Source: Microbacterium protaetiae (lineage in GTDB: Bacteria; Actinomycetota; Actinomycetes; Actinomycetales; Microbacteriaceae). From it: a stretch of 64,000 bases of DNA. The notes under the pieces were generated by a model, which saw only the letters and a list, made by a program, of their open reading frames with translations, was not told the DNA's origin and did not search any database. Shown piece by piece: positions 33,625-40,911 of this stretch. The position numbers were made by a program, and so were the translations under genes. Location: contig NZ_CP035494.1 in assembly GCF_004135285.1 (NCBI RefSeq), forward strand, positions 3,410,001-3,474,000, in the 5' to 3' direction. Within the stretch, counting starts at the first letter, position 1, and each line of letters starts with the position of its first letter.

Positions 33625-34863
33625 ATGAGCACGTCCCGCATCGTCGTCACCGGCATCGGCGCGTCGTCGCCCCTGGGGGGCACCGCGCCCGACAGCTGGT
33701 CCGCCCTGCGCGCCGGCGTCAGCGGCACCCGCACGCTCGAACACGAATGGGTCGAGAAGTACAACCTTCCCGTCACGTTCGCGGCCGAGGGCATCGTGCG
33801 CCCCGACACCGTCCTGGAACGTCCCATCGCGAAGCGACTCGACCCGTCTTCCCAGTTCGCGCTCGTCGCGGCAAAGGAAGCATGGGCCGATGCCGGCAGC
33901 CCCGAGGTGGACGCCGATCGTTTCGGCATCGACTTCGCCACCGGCATCGGCGGCGTCTGGACGCTGCTGGACGCCTGGGACGCCCTGCGCGAAAAGGGCC
34001 CGCGACGTGTCATGCCGATGACGGTCCCGATGCTGATGCCCAACGCTGCGGCCGGCAACCTGTCGTTGCACTTCGGTGCGCGGGCATTCGCACGCACTGT
34101 CGCCAGCGCCTGCGCCTCGAGCACCGAGTCGATCGTCAACGCTTATGAGCACATCCGTGACGGCCTGGCCGACATCGTGATCGCAGGCGGAACCGAATCG
34201 GCGATCCACCCCATCACCATCGCGTCGTTCGCGTCGATGCAGGCGCTCTCGCGCCGCAACGACGACCCCGCGCATGCCTCGCGCCCGGGCAGCGTCGACC
34301 GTGACGGCTTCGTCATGGGTGAAGGCGCTGCCGCGCTGGTGCTCGAAAGCGAAGAGCACGCCAAGGCGCGCGGCGCGAAGATCTATGCCGTCATCGCCGG
34401 CGGCGGGGTCACGGCCGACTCGTATCACATCACCGCGAACGATCCCGAAGGTCATGGCGCGGCCCGCGCGGTGCGTTTGGCACTCGGCGAGGCGGGCGCG
34501 TCGCCCGACGACGTGACGCACATCAACGCGCACGCCACGTCGACGCCGGTCGGCGACCCGAACGAGTATCAGGCGCTCAAGCAGGTGTTCGGTGCCCGCA
34601 TCGACGATATCCCGGTGTCGGCCACCAAGGCGTCCACCGGTCACCTGCTGGGCGGGACGGGAGCCCTCGAGGCCGTGTTCACCGTGCTCGCGCTGCGCGA
34701 TCGGATCGCCCCGCCGACGATCAACATCACCGAGCAAGACCCCGAGGTGCCCTTCCGCATCTCCGGTGACGAGCAGCCCCTCAGCGACGGCCCGCAGCTG
34801 GCCATCAGCAATTCGTTCGGCTTCGGCGGACACAACGCCGTCGTCGCTATCGCCACGCCCTGA
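33625..34863 (+). CDS. fabF: 3-oxoacyl-ACP synthase II
   Basis: Elongating condensing enzyme (412 residues). It has the Cys-His-His triad: Cys163 in ASACASSTES, His303 in NAHATSTPVGD and His340 in KASTGHLLGGTGA. The start ATG has CGAGGAAT upstream; an earlier in-frame start overlapping acpP lacks a ribosome-binding site. It is the last gene of the fab cluster and is followed by a strong terminator. Confidence 0.95.
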   Translation: MSTSRIVVTGIGASSPLGGTAPDSWSALRAGVSGTRTLEHEWVEKYNLPVTFAAEGIVRPDTVLERPIAKRLDPSSQFALVAAKEAWADAGSPEVDADRFGIDFATGIGGVWTLLDAWDALREKGPRRVMPMTVPMLMPNAAAGNLSLHFGARAFARTVASACASSTESIVNAYEHIRDGLADIVIAGGTESAIHPITIASFASMQALSRRNDDPAHASRPGSVDRDGFVMGEGAAALVLESEEHAKARGAKIYAVIAGGGVTADSYHITANDPEGHGAARAVRLALGEAGASPDDVTHINAHATSTPVGDPNEYQALKQVFGARIDDIPVSATKASTGHLLGGTGALEAVFTVLALRDRIAPPTINITEQDPEVPFRISGDEQPLSDGPQLAISNSFGFGGHNAVVAIATP

Positions 34864-34879
34864 CCGTCGCAAAACCCAA

Positions 34880-34914
34880 GACGCCCCGCGGGAAGCCTCC
34901 GCGGGGCGTCTTCG
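34880..34914 (+). terminator. Intrinsic terminator after fabF
   Basis: Perfect 12-bp arms GACGCCCCGCGG and CCGCGGGGCGTC with a 7-base loop, followed by TTCGTT, end the fab operon 16 bp after the fabF stop. Confidence 0.85.
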
Positions 34915-34998
34915 TTGTATCGGGCGGTCATTCGCGTTCTCAGTCTCCGGGTTCTGTCTCCGCCGATGACCGGTAGTGGCGCCTGACCGCCCGAGGAT

Positions 34999-35502
34999 CT
35001 ACCCGACCTTGTGCAACCAGACCACCGGCGCGTCGTCGCTCGCGTGCCGGAACGGCTCCAGTTCCTCATCCCATGCCGCGCCCAAGGCGATCTGCAGCTC
35101 GCGCTCGAGTTCGGCCACGTCGCCGGCGGCGACCTCCATCGCATAGCGCAGGCGGTCTTCGCCGATCACGACGTTGCCGGCGGCATCCGTCTGTGCGTAG
35201 TGGATGCCCAGCCCCGGGGTGTGCATCCATCGCCCGCCGTCGCTGCGCGCACTCGGGTCTTCGGTCACCTCGAAGCGCAGGTGCTCCCAGCCCCGAATGG
35301 CCGTGGCCAGCGCCGCGCCGGTGCCGGCCGGGGCCTCCCAATAGAATTCGGCGCGCCGACTGCCCGAGAGAACCGGCTGTTCCACCCACTCGAAGTTGAC
35401 AGCACGCCCCAGGGCACGCCCTACCGCCCACTCCAGGTGTGGGCACAACGCGCGTGGCGCCGAGTGGATAAGGATCACTCCGCGCGCCTGTGTCGTCGCC
35501 AT
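34999..35502 (-). CDS. DUF3145 domain protein
   Basis: A 167-residue soluble protein of the DUF3145 family, restricted mainly to actinobacteria and commonly next to the fab cluster. Recognisable segments are GVILIHSAPRALCPHLEWA, WEHLRFEVTEDPS, and WMHTPGLGIHYAQTDAAGN. ATG has GGAGA upstream. It converges on fabF. Function is unknown; a link to fatty-acid metabolism is suggested only by conserved position. Confidence 0.85.
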   Translation of the reverse strand: MATTQARGVILIHSAPRALCPHLEWAVGRALGRAVNFEWVEQPVLSGSRRAEFYWEAPAGTGAALATAIRGWEHLRFEVTEDPSARSDGGRWMHTPGLGIHYAQTDAAGNVVIGEDRLRYAMEVAAGDVAELERELQIALGAAWDEELEPFRHASDDAPVVWLHKVG

Positions 35503-35601
35503 GGTCTCTCCGTTTCGTCAGGTGCGTCTTCCCCTACGACCTGACCGGATCCGCGTGGCGGCGTGCTGTTCGGTTGTCACGGCCATTATCGCCTGGTTGC
35601 T

Positions 35602-35627
35602 CGAGAATGACAAGCCTGTGATTCTCG
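35602..35627. promoter_or_regulatory. Small dyad in the DUF3145 / NAD(P)HX-epimerase gap
   Basis: CGAGAAT (35602-35608) and ATTCTCG (35621-35627) form a 7-bp inverted repeat with 12 bases between, about 25 bp upstream of the TAGTGT -10 (35650-35655) of the next gene. It could be an operator; there is no independent support. Confidence 0.25.
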
Positions 35628-35662
35628 TGTCGCGCGGTGGACGCGGCGGTAGTGTCGACGAC

Positions 35663-36334
35663 ATGCGCTCGGGGTACACCGCACAGCAGATCCGCTCGGC
35701 CGAGGCGCCGCTGCTCGCGGCGGGCGTGCCCCTTATGGCACGCGCGGCCACAGGGCTCGCCGACGTCGTGCGCGAGGTACTGCAGGGGCGGGATGCCGCG
35801 CCCGGCCGCGTGCTCCTTCTGGTGGGTTCGGGCAACAACGGCGGTGATGCGCTGTTCGCGGGGGCGGCACTGGCGGCGGATGGCTGCCAGGTGTCGATCA
35901 TTGACGTCGGTTCACGCATTCACGAAGAAGGGCTGGCCGCCGCGCGTCAAGCGGGGGCGGTCATCGTGCCGGACGCCGCCGCTGCCGCGGCATCCGCCGA
36001 CGTCATCGTGGATGGGATCCTCGGCACCGGCGCCGCGGACTCCCCCGCCCTGCGCGGACGGGGGCGCGAGGTCGTCACTGCCGTACTGCCCGCGCTCACC
36101 GGTGACCGTGCCCCGGCGGTCGTGGCCGTCGACATTCCCAGCGGCGTCAACCCCGACGATGGCACCGTGCCCGACGCGACGGTGCTGCCGGCCGATCTCA
36201 CGGTGACCTTCGGTGCGCACAAGGCCGGATTGCTGCGCGGGCCGGCCGTCGCGTACGCCGGTGAGGTGCGATTGGTCGACATCGGGCTCGGCGAGCAACT
36301 GGCGAACACGACTCCCGTTCTTCAGGTGCCCTGA
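35663..36334 (+). CDS. nnrE: NAD(P)H-hydrate epimerase (YjeF N-terminal domain only)
   Basis: A 223-residue YjeF_N-type epimerase that interconverts R and S forms of damaged NAD(P)HX for repair by a dehydratase. The N-terminus reads YTAQQIRSAEAPLLAAGVP. The nucleotide-binding loop is LLVGSGNNGGDALFAGAAL. VVAVDIPSGVNPDDG and TVTFGAHKAGLL follow. The dehydratase (YjeF_C) domain of the bifunctional form is absent. ATG 35663 lies 7 bases after TAGTGT, a leaderless start. Confidence 0.88.
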   Translation: MRSGYTAQQIRSAEAPLLAAGVPLMARAATGLADVVREVLQGRDAAPGRVLLLVGSGNNGGDALFAGAALAADGCQVSIIDVGSRIHEEGLAAARQAGAVIVPDAAAAAASADVIVDGILGTGAADSPALRGRGREVVTAVLPALTGDRAPAVVAVDIPSGVNPDDGTVPDATVLPADLTVTFGAHKAGLLRGPAVAYAGEVRLVDIGLGEQLANTTPVLQVP

Positions 36335-36424
36335 CCACGGCGCGCTGTGCCGGTGCATGCCGGGCCGTGCAGCGGGTGCGTTCCGAACCCACCGCGCGTA
36401 GGGTCGACATATCGGAGTAAAAAC

Positions 36425-36463
36425 GTGCTCCGGCCCCGCGCGAAGCGCGGGGCCGGAGCACGC
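36425..36463. terminator. 18-bp perfect hairpin with a minus-strand T-run
   Basis: The arms at 36425-36442 and 36446-36463 are exact complements with a GAA loop. Six A on its left side (36419-36424) make a T-run on the minus strand, the form of a Rho-independent terminator for leftward transcription. Flanking genes on both sides are rightward. On the plus strand it may still end the epimerase transcript, since U-runs are often missing in actinobacterial terminators. Confidence 0.6.
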
Positions 36464-36513
36464 GCACACGCGGTCCGGATGGCCTGCCACTTCTTTTCGT
36501 GGAGGAGTGTGTC

Positions 36514-37416
36514 ATGAAGGCTGCACAGTTCAGCCGTTTCGGCGGACCCGAGGTGCTCGAGATCGTTGAGCTGCCCGATCCGCATCCCGGAGTCGGAGAG
36601 ATTCGCATCGCCGTGCATGCCGCCGGCGTCAACGCGAGCGACTGGAAGAAGCGCCAGGGCCTGATGGATCAAGAATTGCCGCAGACCCTGGGCTACGAGG
36701 CTGCGGGGGTCGTCGATGAGATCGGCGACGAGGTCTCGGGGGTCGCCGTCGGCGATCGGGTCTTCGGAGCTTCGCCGTATGGCGCCGCGCAAGCCGAGTC
36801 GGCGGTGCTCTCGTTCTGGGCGCCCATTCCAGCCGCACTCGACGAGGTGCACGCTGCGGCGATTCCGGCAGCGGCCGAGACGGCCGCCCGCGCGCTCGAT
36901 GAGCTCGGCGTCACCGCCGGCAGCACACTGCTGATCAACGGCGCCTCGGGGAGCGTCGGCAGTGCCGCGGTGCAACTCGCCGTCGACCGCGGCGCACGGG
37001 TGATCGGCACGGCGAGTCCGGCGACGCACGACATGCTGCGCGAGCTCGGCGCCGAACCGGTGGCCTACGGCGACGGGATGCCCGAGCGGGTGCGGGCGAT
37101 CGCCGAATCTGGGGTCGATGTCGCCCTCGACGTGGCCGGCAGCGGAGTGCTCCCCGAACTCGTGGATCTCACCGGCAGCGCGCAAAGGGTCGTCACCGTC
37201 GCCGACTTCGTCGGCGCACAGCAGACCGGCGTTCGCTTCAGTCGCGGCGACAGCGGCCGCGCCACGTACGCGCTGGCACAGGTCGCGCGAATGGCCGAAG
37301 AAGGACGGTTCACCATCACCGTCGGCGGTACGTTCCCCCTCAGTCAGATCGCCGAGGCACACCGGATCGGTGAGGCCGGAGTGGTGCGGGGCAAACTCGT
37401 GCTCACCGTCGAGTGA
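36514..37416 (+). CDS. NADP-dependent zinc-less alcohol dehydrogenase / quinone oxidoreductase family
   Basis: A 300-residue member of the medium-chain dehydrogenase superfamily without the zinc ligands, similar to quinone oxidoreductases. The N-terminal GroES-like domain begins MKAAQFSRFGGPEVLEIVE and has LGYEAAGVVDEIGDEVSGVAVGDRV-type residues. The Rossmann fold has LLINGASGSVGSAAVQLA, and the end reads EAHRIGEAGVVRGKLVLTV. ATG 36514 has GGAGGAG; GTG 36499 is less likely. TAGGGT (36399-36404) may be its -10, which would place the 18-bp hairpin inside its 5' leader. Substrate unknown. Confidence 0.88.
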   Translation: MKAAQFSRFGGPEVLEIVELPDPHPGVGEIRIAVHAAGVNASDWKKRQGLMDQELPQTLGYEAAGVVDEIGDEVSGVAVGDRVFGASPYGAAQAESAVLSFWAPIPAALDEVHAAAIPAAAETAARALDELGVTAGSTLLINGASGSVGSAAVQLAVDRGARVIGTASPATHDMLRELGAEPVAYGDGMPERVRAIAESGVDVALDVAGSGVLPELVDLTGSAQRVVTVADFVGAQQTGVRFSRGDSGRATYALAQVARMAEEGRFTITVGGTFPLSQIAEAHRIGEAGVVRGKLVLTVE

Positions 37417-37485
37417 TTCCCCGACCGCCGCGCCCGTGACGTCGCGCGCTGTCGCCGGTCATCCGGGTAGGGCGCGTGGTCAGAG

Positions 37486-37559
37486 TAGGGCGGGTGGGAC
37501 TTGAACCCACGATCGTCGGGTTATGAGCCCGCTGCCTTCACCAGCTTGGCCACCGCCCC
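37486..37559 (-). tRNA. tRNA-Met (anticodon CAT)
   Basis: Acceptor GGGGCGG pairs with CCGCCCT (first pair G-U), discriminator A. The D-stem is GCC/GGC. The anticodon arm has GCGGG, loop CTCATAA, and CCCGA (outer pair mismatched). The T-arm is GTGGG-TTCAAGT-CCCAC. GGG/CCC pairs next to the anticodon are seen in initiators, but the initiator C1-A72 mismatch is absent. I therefore leave elongator, initiator or Ile(CAT) open, with elongator most likely. TAGGCT at 37570-37575 (minus) is the probable -10. Confidence 0.88.
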
Positions 37560-37569
37560 TCGTACGACG

Positions 37570-37575
37570 AGCCTA
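37570..37575 (-). promoter_or_regulatory. -10 box of tRNA-Met
   Basis: TAGGCT on the minus strand ends 10 bases before the mature 5' end of the tRNA. Confidence 0.4.
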
Positions 37576-37694
37576 TCGCGATCGCGGGCATGCCTCGATC
37601 ATCTTCTGGGCGTGACGGCACACGTCGTCGTCGCCGGCGCGACTGCGGCATCCCTCATCCTCATCGTCGATGCGTCGGTGAGCCGGCCTGAAGG

Positions 37695-38693
37695 CTACGG
37701 CTTCGGCTTGTCACCCGGCATCCCATGGCTGCCTCTTCGGATCGGCAGCTCCTGGCTCTCGCTGATCACCTGCGGATGATTGCGGGCGAGCGAGAAGACG
37801 CCGTAGACCGCGATGAGTCCTGCCGCGAGGAATCCCACGAATGCCCAGATGTTCGCCGTCGCCGCTTCTTTGAGCACGAGCAGACCGATGAGCACCGCCA
37901 CCATCGGATCGATGACGGTGAGCCCGGCGATGACAAGATCGGGAGGGCCCACCGAGTAGGCGGTCTGCACGAAATACGCGCCCAGGGCGACGGCGAGCAG
38001 CAGCCCCACCGCGCAGACCACTGTCAGCCATCCGAAATCGGCGGCCTGCACACGCTTGATCACGATCTTGGCAAGCGTTGCGACGAATCCGTAGAGAATG
38101 CCCGAGGTGACGATGTAGAACAGCGGATGCGCGCGTTTGCGCACCAGCGCCCACGTGGTCGCCGCCAGCACGAGGATCACCGCGAGCATGATCGCCACGG
38201 TGAGAATCTGCCCCGTGGTCAGCGGCGTCTCGGTCGCGACGAAAGCGGCGATGGTGACGAACACCAGAATGCCGCCGATGCACGCGACGATCGACGTCAT
38301 CGATTGCCGGGTGGGTGCGTGACCCGAGACCCGAGCATTCAACAGCGTCGTGATCACCAGCGAAATCGCCCCCAGCGGCTGCACGAGAATCAGCGGGGCG
38401 AACACCAGCGCACTCAACTGGCACACGATGGCAAGTCCCAGCATCAGGGTGCCGATCACCCACGACGGACGACGCAGCAGGCTCAGCAGCTGCCGGCCGC
38501 TCAACCCCTCGCTGCCGCTCGTACCGGTGATCCGCTCGACCTTGTTGACGCCGCGGTACTGGTACTGCGCGCCGAACGACATGAACACCGCACCCAGCAG
38601 TGCGAGCGGAATGCCGATCAGGATCTTCGGATCGCCGAACACCCCGACCAGCTGGTCGGTGACGTCGGCCAGCGGCATGTCTGTCGCGATCAC
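37695..38693 (-). CDS. DMT superfamily (EamA/NIPA-like) membrane transporter
   Basis: A 332-residue polytopic membrane protein with about nine or ten hydrophobic helices, for example IGIPLALLGAVFMSFGAQYQ, FAPLILVQPLGAISLVITTLL and GLTVIDPMVAVLIGLLVL. The C-terminal tail is charged and cytosolic. The organisation fits the drug/metabolite transporter superfamily, and the QPLGAISLV and TVIDPMVAVL segments recall NIPA-type Mg2+ transporters. GTG 38693 lies 6 bases after TAATGT (minus 38700-38705), so it is probably leaderless. It shares a 42-bp divergent promoter region with def. Substrate unknown. Confidence 0.82.
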   Translation of the reverse strand: MIATDMPLADVTDQLVGVFGDPKILIGIPLALLGAVFMSFGAQYQYRGVNKVERITGTSGSEGLSGRQLLSLLRRPSWVIGTLMLGLAIVCQLSALVFAPLILVQPLGAISLVITTLLNARVSGHAPTRQSMTSIVACIGGILVFVTIAAFVATETPLTTGQILTVAIMLAVILVLAATTWALVRKRAHPLFYIVTSGILYGFVATLAKIVIKRVQAADFGWLTVVCAVGLLLAVALGAYFVQTAYSVGPPDLVIAGLTVIDPMVAVLIGLLVLKEAATANIWAFVGFLAAGLIAVYGVFSLARNHPQVISESQELPIRRGSHGMPGDKPKP

Positions 38694-38699
38694 CCTTCG

Positions 38700-38729
38700 A
38701 CATTAGCCGCGCAGGCCCCCCGGTAGGCT
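38700..38729. promoter_or_regulatory. Divergent promoters for the DMT transporter and def
   Basis: On the minus strand TAATGT (38700-38705) is 6 bases before GTG 38693. On the plus strand TAGGCT (38724-38729) is 6 bases before GTG 38736. Both would give leaderless mRNAs from a region of only 42 bp. Confidence 0.5.
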
Positions 38730-38735
38730 GAAGAC

Positions 38736-39302
38736 GTGGCCATTCTCCCGATCCGCATCATGGGCGATCCCGTGCTTCATGCCCCCGCCTCCACGGTGGA
38801 CGAGATAAGTGACGAGATCCGTCAGCTGGTCGCCGACATGTACGAGACGATGGATGCCGCACCCGGCGTGGGCCTGGCAGCACCCCAGGTGGGAGTCGGC
38901 CTGCGCATCTACGTGTACACCTACCAGGATGACGATGGCGCACCCTGGCGTGGCGAGATCATCAACCCCGTGCTGTGGATGAAGCCCGCCGAACCGGGCT
39001 CGCCCGACCCCGACGATGAGTCGGAAGGGTGCCTGTCATTTCCCGGGGAGCGATTTCCGTTGCGCCGCTCTGACGAAGTGCTCGTGACCGGGATCGACGT
39101 CGAGGGCAAGCCGGTGCGCATTCAGGTCGACGGGTGGCGCGCACGCATCATGCAGCACGAGTTCGATCACCTGGACGGCATCCTCTACATCGACCGCCTG
39201 GGCGACAGCGACTGGAAGACCACGCAGAAGATCGCGCGCAAGCGCGGGTGGGGCAAGCCCGGACAGGCGTGGACCCCCGGCGTCGACGACATCGACGCAT
39301 AA
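38736..39302 (+). CDS. def: Peptide deformylase
   Basis: Fe2+/Zn2+ enzyme (188 residues) that removes the formyl group from new proteins. It has motif I GVGLAAPQVG, motif II EGCLSFPGE and motif III QHEFDHLDG, with the metal ligands Cys, His and His and the catalytic Glu all present. Start is a GTG 6 bases after TAGGCT, so leaderless. It ends in a region of short repeats that continues into the convergent RNase H gene. Confidence 0.95.
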   Translation: MAILPIRIMGDPVLHAPASTVDEISDEIRQLVADMYETMDAAPGVGLAAPQVGVGLRIYVYTYQDDDGAPWRGEIINPVLWMKPAEPGSPDPDDESEGCLSFPGERFPLRRSDEVLVTGIDVEGKPVRIQVDGWRARIMQHEFDHLDGILYIDRLGDSDWKTTQKIARKRGWGKPGQAWTPGVDDIDA

Positions 39303-39308
39303 GGGCGC

Positions 39309-39374
39309 GTTTCGACTCCTCGCGGCGCTCGTCGCTCAACGAGCGGGGTGGCGGCTGCGCTCGTCGCTCAACGA
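39309..39374. repeat. REP-like intergenic repeat with 18-bp direct repeats
   Basis: GTTTCGACTC (39309-39318) is followed by two exact copies of GCGCTCGTCGCTCAACGA at 39325-39342 and 39357-39374. The second copy supplies the RNase H stop codon. A related sequence starting GTTTCGACTC occurs at 49638 in another convergent gap. Confidence 0.65.
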
Positions 39375-39895
39375 CCGAGGCGCGGCGGGTCGAGGGCGAT
39401 GTCGATGGGCTCCTGGCCATCAAGCGATGACCACCGGCTCGCGGTTCCGGTCGCCGCGTGCTTCGCGGCGCGCACTGCCCGCTCATCGGCCCAGCTGTTC
39501 AGCCGGTGGCCGGCATGCCCTCGCACGTGCTCGAGCACGACATCCGCAAGCCCGTGCTCGCGACGCGCGTCGCGCTCGGCGATGAGGTCCTTGAGGATGT
39601 CGACATTCTTGGTGGGTGCGCCCGTGCTCGTCTTCCAGCCACGTCGCGCGTGCGCATCCATCCACTTCTCGTACGTGTCGATGGCGTATTTCGAGTCGGC
39701 TTGCACCGTGAGCGCGTTCACATCACGGTGATCGCGGATGGCGTTGAGCAGCGCGAGCAGCTCACCGATGTTGTTCGTGCCCTGCACGAGAGATCCGGCC
39801 GCCCACTGCCCATCGGCGCCCACCCATGCCCAGCCGGTCGGCCCGGGGTTGCCCGAGCAGGCGCCGTCGGTCGCGAGGGTGTAGCTGTCGGTCAT
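39368..39895 (-). CDS. rnhA: Ribonuclease H family protein
   Basis: A 175-residue RNase HI-type protein that cuts RNA in RNA-DNA hybrids. All four acidic positions are present: Asp in TDGACSGNPGPTGWAW, Glu in NNIGELLALLNA, Asp in QADSKYAIDTYEKW and Asp in HRLNSWADE. VRGHAGH supplies the flexible His. The C-terminus is extended by about 25 residues. The ATG has GGAAGG 6-7 bases upstream. The final codons overlap an intergenic repeat. Confidence 0.9.
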   Translation of the reverse strand: MTDSYTLATDGACSGNPGPTGWAWVGADGQWAAGSLVQGTNNIGELLALLNAIRDHRDVNALTVQADSKYAIDTYEKWMDAHARRGWKTSTGAPTKNVDILKDLIAERDARREHGLADVVLEHVRGHAGHRLNSWADERAVRAAKHAATGTASRWSSLDGQEPIDIALDPPRLGR

Positions 39896-39914
39896 ATCGG
39901 CCCTTCCGCGCGTG

Positions 39915-39948
39915 AAAAAAGGCCCCGAGGGTGGAGCCTCGAGGCCTT
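39915..39948 (-). terminator. Intrinsic terminator after tRNA-Asn
   Basis: Read leftward, GGCCTCGAGG pairs with CCTCGGGGCC (one G-T pair), has a 6-base loop and is followed by six T. It starts 3 bases past the tRNA 3' end. Confidence 0.85.
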
Positions 39949-39950
39949 CG

Positions 39951-40023
39951 CTCCCCCACTTGGACTCGAACCAAGAACCTGCCGGTTAACAGCCGGCTGC
40001 TCTGCCAATTGAGCTATGGAGGA
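39951..40023 (-). tRNA. tRNA-Asn (anticodon GTT)
   Basis: Acceptor TCCTCCA pairs with TGGGGGA (discriminator G). The D-arm is GCTC...GAGC, the anticodon stem is GCCGG/CCGGC with loop CTGTTAA, and the T-arm is CTTGG-TTCGAGT-CCAAG. TAAGCT on the minus strand (40056-40061) is a likely -10. A terminator follows directly. Confidence 0.95.
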
Positions 40024-40055
40024 ATGTGCTCCGCGTTGGGGCGGGCAGCCCGACT

Positions 40056-40061
40056 AGCTTA
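40056..40061 (-). promoter_or_regulatory. -10 box of tRNA-Asn
   Basis: TAAGCT on the minus strand lies about 32 bases upstream of the mature tRNA 5' end, allowing a short processed leader. Confidence 0.4.
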
Positions 40062-40079
40062 GCAAACTTCTCGGGGTGC

Positions 40080-40868
40080 TCACGACGCGATCAGGCGATG
40101 ATCGGCCTCAACGTTCGGGCTCCACAACACGTCGCCGACGCTCTCGCCGAAGGCGACGACGTGCCCGGCCCGCAGCACGAGCACCCGTGCGCCCAGCCCC
40201 TCCACCGCTTCGCGATCGTTGCCCACCAGCAGGGTCGACATCCCATACGCCTCGCGGCGCCGACGAAGAGCGTCGAGCACGGCATCCCGCGATGAGATGT
40301 CGAGATTGGCCATGAGATCGTCGGCGATGAACACGCGCGGTTCGAGCATGAGGGATCGGGCGACAGCGACACGCTGACGCATGCCGGCACTGAGCTCGTA
40401 GGGGTACTTCACGTTCAGCCCGAGCGGCAGCTTCAACTCATCCAGCAGCGCCGCCACCCGGATCGCCAGGGCCCGTTTGTCGACCTTGCGTGATCGGCTG
40501 GTGATGGGCGCCGAGATCACCTCTTCCACGGTCAGTCGTGACGGCAGCCGCGCACCGGCGCCCTGCGCCAGGTACCCCGTCAGATAGGTGTGCACACGGT
40601 GCGCACGCCCTGGACGGCGCACAGGAATCCCCTCGACCAGGGCGTCGCCACCAACGACCGCGAGCCCAGGCTCGTCGGCGCCCGCGAGCACGGCAGCCAG
40701 GCTCGACTTGCCGGCACCGGTGGGACCCAGCACTGCCAGGGCACCGCCATGCGGCAGCGTCGCGTCGACACCGTCGATCACGCGCGCGGCGTCGCCGCGG
40801 GCTGAGGCCCGGGCGATCGACAGATCAGTGCACTGAATGGCGACTTCGGCGTCGCGTCGGCGGGCCAT
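40080..40868 (-). CDS. ATP-binding cassette protein with altered catalytic residues
   Basis: A 262-residue stand-alone ABC nucleotide-binding domain. Walker A is GPTGAGKS (48-55), the Q-loop is near Q102, and the signature is ELSAGMRQR (158-166). Walker B is VFIADD, with Asp184 where the catalytic Glu normally follows. The switch position reads LLVGND with Asn217 instead of His. Its D-loop ANLD is intact. No membrane subunit or binding protein is adjacent. ATG 40868 is 7 bases after CAGGAT, favouring it over ATG 40877. A transport, repair or regulatory role is open; it may bind ATP and hydrolyse it slowly. Confidence 0.85.
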   Translation of the reverse strand: MARRRDAEVAIQCTDLSIARASARGDAARVIDGVDATLPHGGALAVLGPTGAGKSSLAAVLAGADEPGLAVVGGDALVEGIPVRRPGRAHRVHTYLTGYLAQGAGARLPSRLTVEEVISAPITSRSRKVDKRALAIRVAALLDELKLPLGLNVKYPYELSAGMRQRVAVARSLMLEPRVFIADDLMANLDISSRDAVLDALRRRREAYGMSTLLVGNDREAVEGLGARVLVLRAGHVVAFGESVGDVLWSPNVEADHRLIAS

Positions 40869-40911
40869 GTCCCTCATCCTGCCGTGCCACGAGCACCGGC
40901 GCCACCCGAGC

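Noticed and set aside
37501..37779. A small plus-strand gene over tRNA-Met and the transporter 3' end
   Set aside because: It overlaps a well-formed tRNA and coding sequence on the other strand and shows no protein features.
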